Below are positions 60,051 to 64,000 of a stretch of DNA of 64,000 nucleotides, one piece after another (positions within the stretch are counted from its first letter, which is position 1; every line of letters begins with the position of its first letter). The position numbers were made by a program, and so were the translations under genes. Below the pieces are notes generated by a model. The model did no database searches, was not told the origin of the DNA, and was given only the letters and a program-made list of their open reading frames with translations. Source of the stretch: Chaetorhynchus papuensis (taxonomy: Eukaryota; Chordata; Aves; Passeriformes; Rhipiduridae); contig VWYX01000359.1 of the NCBI GenBank assembly GCA_013396525.1, positions 122,858-186,857 on the forward strand. The letters run 5' to 3'.

Positions 60051-63000
60051 GATGTGAAGTGTGCAAGCCCTCTGGGGACGTGGCATGGTGCTGCAGCTGC
60101 TGGCCACCAAAGGACCTGTGCCCTCTGCCTTCTTGCAATTACCTGTGCTGAGTTACAGACAGGCTGCATACACCTGGCCAGGTACAATCGCTGTCGTTCG
60201 GCTGTGCAGGCACGGCAACGGGGTAGATGCATAGCGCTTGGATGATGTGCCTCATGAAACAGGATCAAAAGGTATATTCCAAGTGATCAAAACCAGACCC
60301 AGGACAGGGAGTTCAAAAAAGATTAGGCCTGAAGCTCCAGCATTGGCCCAGCATGGGAGCAGGGCCAGGCAAACACCAGCATGAACTGCGGCTCTCAGGG
60401 GGAGAGGGACTGGTAGCAATGCAGTAGAGTTTAGTTTGAATCAGCAACTAGACTTTTTCATATAAAGTTACAAAACTTGCTATTTCTGAGGGGAAAAGCC
60501 TATAAAAGGGTGTTTATTTAGTGTGGGAAAGGTTTAAGACCCAATAAAAAAAAAAAAAAAGGAGCTGAGCAGGCAAACCTCAAGCTTAACCTCAACCCTT
60601 TGCAGCTTGGAGCTCAGGGGATCTCTCAAGTCACTTGAGTTTTATCTCATCTTGTCACTGCAGAACAGCAACTGTGCTACCCTTTGAAGGGAAAATGAGG
60701 AAAGGAAGGTTGGAGTAGCTATTTGTTTATCTCTCCAGTTCTCAAACTATAAAAAAATCCCTTATGCATTAATTTTTACAACATCTTAGATGGAAAGGTA
60801 GGTTCTTGATTTGTCTGTAGTCTATTGACAGACCCATTCCCTGAGAAAAAATCAGTTGCAAAATCCACACCCTGCCCCTTTCTTTTCCTCATCTGTCTAC
60901 CAGAACTTCAAGAACTTGCCTGGGAATTTTTGCCAAGAAGAGACCTATATCTTGACATACTAACCGTTCCTACAGTAACCAAATTTAGTGGTACAGAACT
61001 TTGAAGAGCTCACAGGTTTCCTATCCAAAATCTGTCAATTAAGTATTTCGTGGCTAAGAAGGCATCGGTCTTGTTTAAATATGCTGAAAAGGAGCTTTCT
61101 TCAATTTTTACATTTGGTGGTTGAGTCACCTTCAAAATTTGTCTTATTGAACACTCTGAACCTGGACATTCATTAGGTACAACATAGTGTCAAAAGCAGC
61201 CTGTGAGCCCTCAAACTGAGTTTAAAAGGTGCCATGAAGCATGGCAGAACCAAGGTTTGAAGGGCTTCAACTACAGCTCTCTGGAAGCTTTGTGTATTGT
61301 TCAACACCTTCAAATTCGGTGCTCAGCTGAAAACACTACAGTGATGACTTGTGCAGTCAGCAGCCAAAAAACAGCAATAGAGAAAACTGGGTAGAGAAAT
61401 TAAGAGACCTTTACTATGCATGTGGAAGAAATCAAACAGGACACGAGAGAAATCTGACACACCAATCTGGTTTTTGGTATTCAGCTCTCATACAGGGAAC
61501 CTTTAATCTGATTGAACCGGTGTGGTGACTGTTTGTTTTTCCTGACTGGGAGTGCACATGTGTATGTGATAGCACTGTGGCAGCAGGCCAGGCTATTAAA
61601 TGGAGCAACTACATTCAATAAGAAGCAAACAATGGCATTAAGCTTTCTATCATTTTTGCTATTAGACTGAATCTAAAGTTTTCAGAAGAATCTAAGTTGG
61701 GTGCTTGAATGTGAAAAGCCAATATAACTTTAACTTCTAAATACCAGAGCCCTTTTCTTGGGTAGCTTAAGAACCTAAGCTACTTCAGGATTTCAGGAAA
61801 AAACTCCCTTTCCCATTCTGCCTTTCTTGATAGTCTGATCTGTTGAGATAGGAGGGTAGGTTTGCATAACAACTTCCCTAGAACTCAGAACACTAAACAC
61901 TGTCAGCATGTAATGCAAAAGAGGGAATTGCACCAGTATCATCCCCCATGAACAGCCTGTTTTATCACAGGCCAGCAGCATCCATCTCAGCTGCTGCTGC
62001 TGTATTTTCTAGCAGAGTTGAGTGGCCTCAATTCTACTCGGAAAACAAGAGACTTCCCAAACTCTGCAGTACTGAAATTATGGCATATATTTAGATGTCG
62101 TACTCAAGAATAGGAAACCATATTTGTATATATATATAATATATAACATTGCTGGGAGGTGTGTAACCTTCACCTTAGGCTTAAATAGGAAGTAATCTGT
62201 TCCACACTACTCTATCCCAGCTTTTTTTTTCCAAAGGAAAAGGAGAACAAACAAATATTTGGACTGCCACAATAGCATTAATAAACATGAGAATGCAACG
62301 GCTAGTGTTATTCTACAGAAATGAATGAATAAATAAATAGACTATAAGCACTTTATTCTTCTCACATAATTTCTTCTCAGTGACATTATTGAACAGACTG
62401 TTGAAAACAAACATCGTTAAATGAGAAAAGAAGAGCAGGAGCCTGTCTAATTCCCCACTGCAACATTTTCCAATGACGAATGCTCCCTAAATGGATTTAG
62501 CTTTTTGAAAAGAAGTCAGAGAGAAATTTGATGTGGCCCCCTGACCCCTGGTAAGCACATGTATCTTCACCTGTCACATAACACACTGGCACTTGCTTAC
62601 TTTTCAGCAAAGACTATTGATTTTGCTTATTGGCTGCAGGCTAGTCCATAAAGAACAAATTACAAAGTCAGAGGTCTACAGTTAGCAATTGCTTGCATGA
62701 TAACAGGGAACTCAGCACTATTCCCACAATGCGGCATTAACATTCCCACAAATGTGTGCAAACCTAAAACATTCACTGCTGTGAAGTCCCCTGGATTTTC
62801 AGTGATATACAGCCAGCAGAACACAGAGTACACCCCATGCCATCGCTAATGATCTAAAACAACAGGGATTTTGCCCCAGTACATAAGCTACACTTGCGGT
62901 TTAAACAATTTCTTTGCAAAGAACAAAGAGAGAGAGGTTTAAGCAACGGTTACATTCTACTATTAAAAAAAGAAAAATGTTTGACACAACCTACCGTTAT

Positions 63001-63117
63001 TATGAATGCCTTCACAACTAAATCTTACACAGAAAAAGCCAACATGGTGACTTTTAAGAAATGTATCATCGTGCTACTTCTCTGCAGTCATAAAGTTTAT
63101 CTTTACCCCCACCTTGA
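60051..63117. other. Non-coding stretch, nothing recognised
   Basis: About 3 kb right of the LTR. The first 200 bases have somewhat more CpG than the rest. A TATA-like CCTATAAAAGGG at about 60,499-60,510 and an A15 run at about 60,546-60,560 are present without a recognisable transcript. An (AT)n tract lies at 62,125-62,150. There are no credible open frames. Confidence 0.5.
62125..62150. repeat. (TA)n simple repeat
   Basis: GTATATATATATAATATATAAC, an AT dinucleotide tract. Confidence 0.85.
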
Positions 63118-63215
63118 TAGATGACCTTGGGGACAAATAATTTGATTTTCTGCACCTTGCTTTCATCTTATAGAAAATAGGATACAATACTGTCGTCTGC
63201 TGTTCAAGTGCTGTT
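63118..63215 (+). mobile_element. MIR-type CORE-SINE relic
   Basis: ATGACCTTGGGGACAAATAA, then TTTTCTGCACCTTGCTTTCATCTTATAGAAAATAGGATACAATAC, follows the MIR order of 'gaccttgggcaagtcac', 'tgcctcagtttcctcatctg' and 'aaaatgggataataatac' with heavy divergence. Only the central portion survives. It is an ancient, inactive relic. Confidence 0.6.
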
Positions 63216-64000
63216 GAAACTCACTGCCAAAAAGTCCCTGCAAAAGACAGTGCAGCCTGGCCTTTGTTACTGAATTAGGACAGGCACAGGAGAAGAACCC
63301 TAGTGAGGATCAAAACTGGAGAGCCTGAGTGAGTTTGCAAAACATCATTTTAGTTTTTGGATCTTAAATAATACTTGCCTGATATAATAATTGCAGTTGT
63401 CTTTTAAAACCCAACCATACAAAAATAGAACTATATATTGCTCATCTGGCATATATTTTTCAGTAAGAACCACGAAAAAGCTCAGAAGGGTCTGATTTCA
63501 ACACTATTTCAAGCTCAAGAAATTTATGGTTCCCATTTCAAATATGAGATTATTAATGACCAAAAAAAAAAAAAAAAGTGAGCTATTGTTTTAACTCACT
63601 TCCCTAGAAAGGAAAGGTTTTCTTAAATAGAAAAGATTTTTTCCATAATAAAATGTGATGATTCAGCAGGTCTGACACAACAGCTTTCAAGGAAAATTTC
63701 CTTTTCCAGAATATTTGACTGGGAGAAAAAGGCTGGACATTTCAAGAGTGAGTTAGAGCTGAGCATATTTGAAAATCCTAACTCAGTTCCCCACTGAAAT
63801 TGAAGTGTTCAGGAAGAAAGAGCAACAAAAAGCACTTTGGGAACTCATGGTAAGCACTGGCTTAGTGTGTTTCTATAATACACTGTTCTGCCTCAGGTTA
63901 ACTGATCACCAATTAACCAGAACTAGTGAGTGTATTTGTAAATTCTACTGCTGAGGTTTCCTAAACGTTTCTGGTTTACCCTAAGACTGAACATGGTAAG
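63216..64000. other. AT-rich non-coding stretch to the window end
   Basis: No gene was recognised. A run of 16 A residues lies at 63,562-63,577. Confidence 0.55.

Noticed and set aside
60499..60560. CCTATAAAAGGG followed by AATAAAAA and an A-run, considered as a small transcription unit or retrogene
   Set aside because: The unit would be under 60 bases, there is no recognisable RNA between the signals, and A-rich strings are common here.

Overview
The window looks like a bird genome, most likely a songbird or a close relative. The evidence is three CR1 LINE fragments with the avian 3' end, a solo LTR of the ERVL-like type I recall from passerines, and a few decayed MIR-type CORE-SINEs. It is not bacterial or viral. 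I found no protein-coding gene, tRNA, rRNA or CRISPR array that I can support. Open frames are short (mostly 60-130 codons) and match no family I recognise, apart from the CR1 reverse-transcriptase tail. The few longer frames lie in GC-rich, stop-poor DNA and are low-complexity Arg/Pro/Gly-rich strings.

Layout. (1) Positions 40-545 are a CpG island at the left edge. (2) Positions 546-14,480 are AT-rich intergenic or intronic DNA holding a 27-bp perfect palindrome (2317-2343), a MIR relic (about 9236-9370) and a GATA/CA microsatellite (10,041-10,114). (3) Positions about 14,650-22,900 are a cluster of CpG islands of differing strength, separated by AT-rich non-repetitive blocks. The cluster contains TATA/MEF2-type motifs, a TGACAGG (MEIS/TGIF) cluster, CTCF-like sites and G-quadruplex tracts. 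This layout resembles the CpG-island clusters around Polycomb-regulated developmental genes, but I cannot name the locus. (4) A 185-base assembly gap sits at 23,799-23,983. (5) From 23,984 to 64,000 the sequence is a long AT-rich gene-poor stretch. It has three CR1 fragments, all on the minus strand (36,170-36,568; 42,138-42,393; 52,269-53,125), two more MIR relics, one solo LTR (59,393-60,050), and several blocks that look like conserved non-coding elements by eye.

Best reading: a regulatory landscape, meaning a CpG-island hub plus flanking gene desert, rather than a gene cluster. Candidate enhancers and the palindrome are inferences from motif content only. Cross-species alignment and RNA data are the decisive tests and could not be run here. 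CpG-island limits are estimates by eye, not computed.
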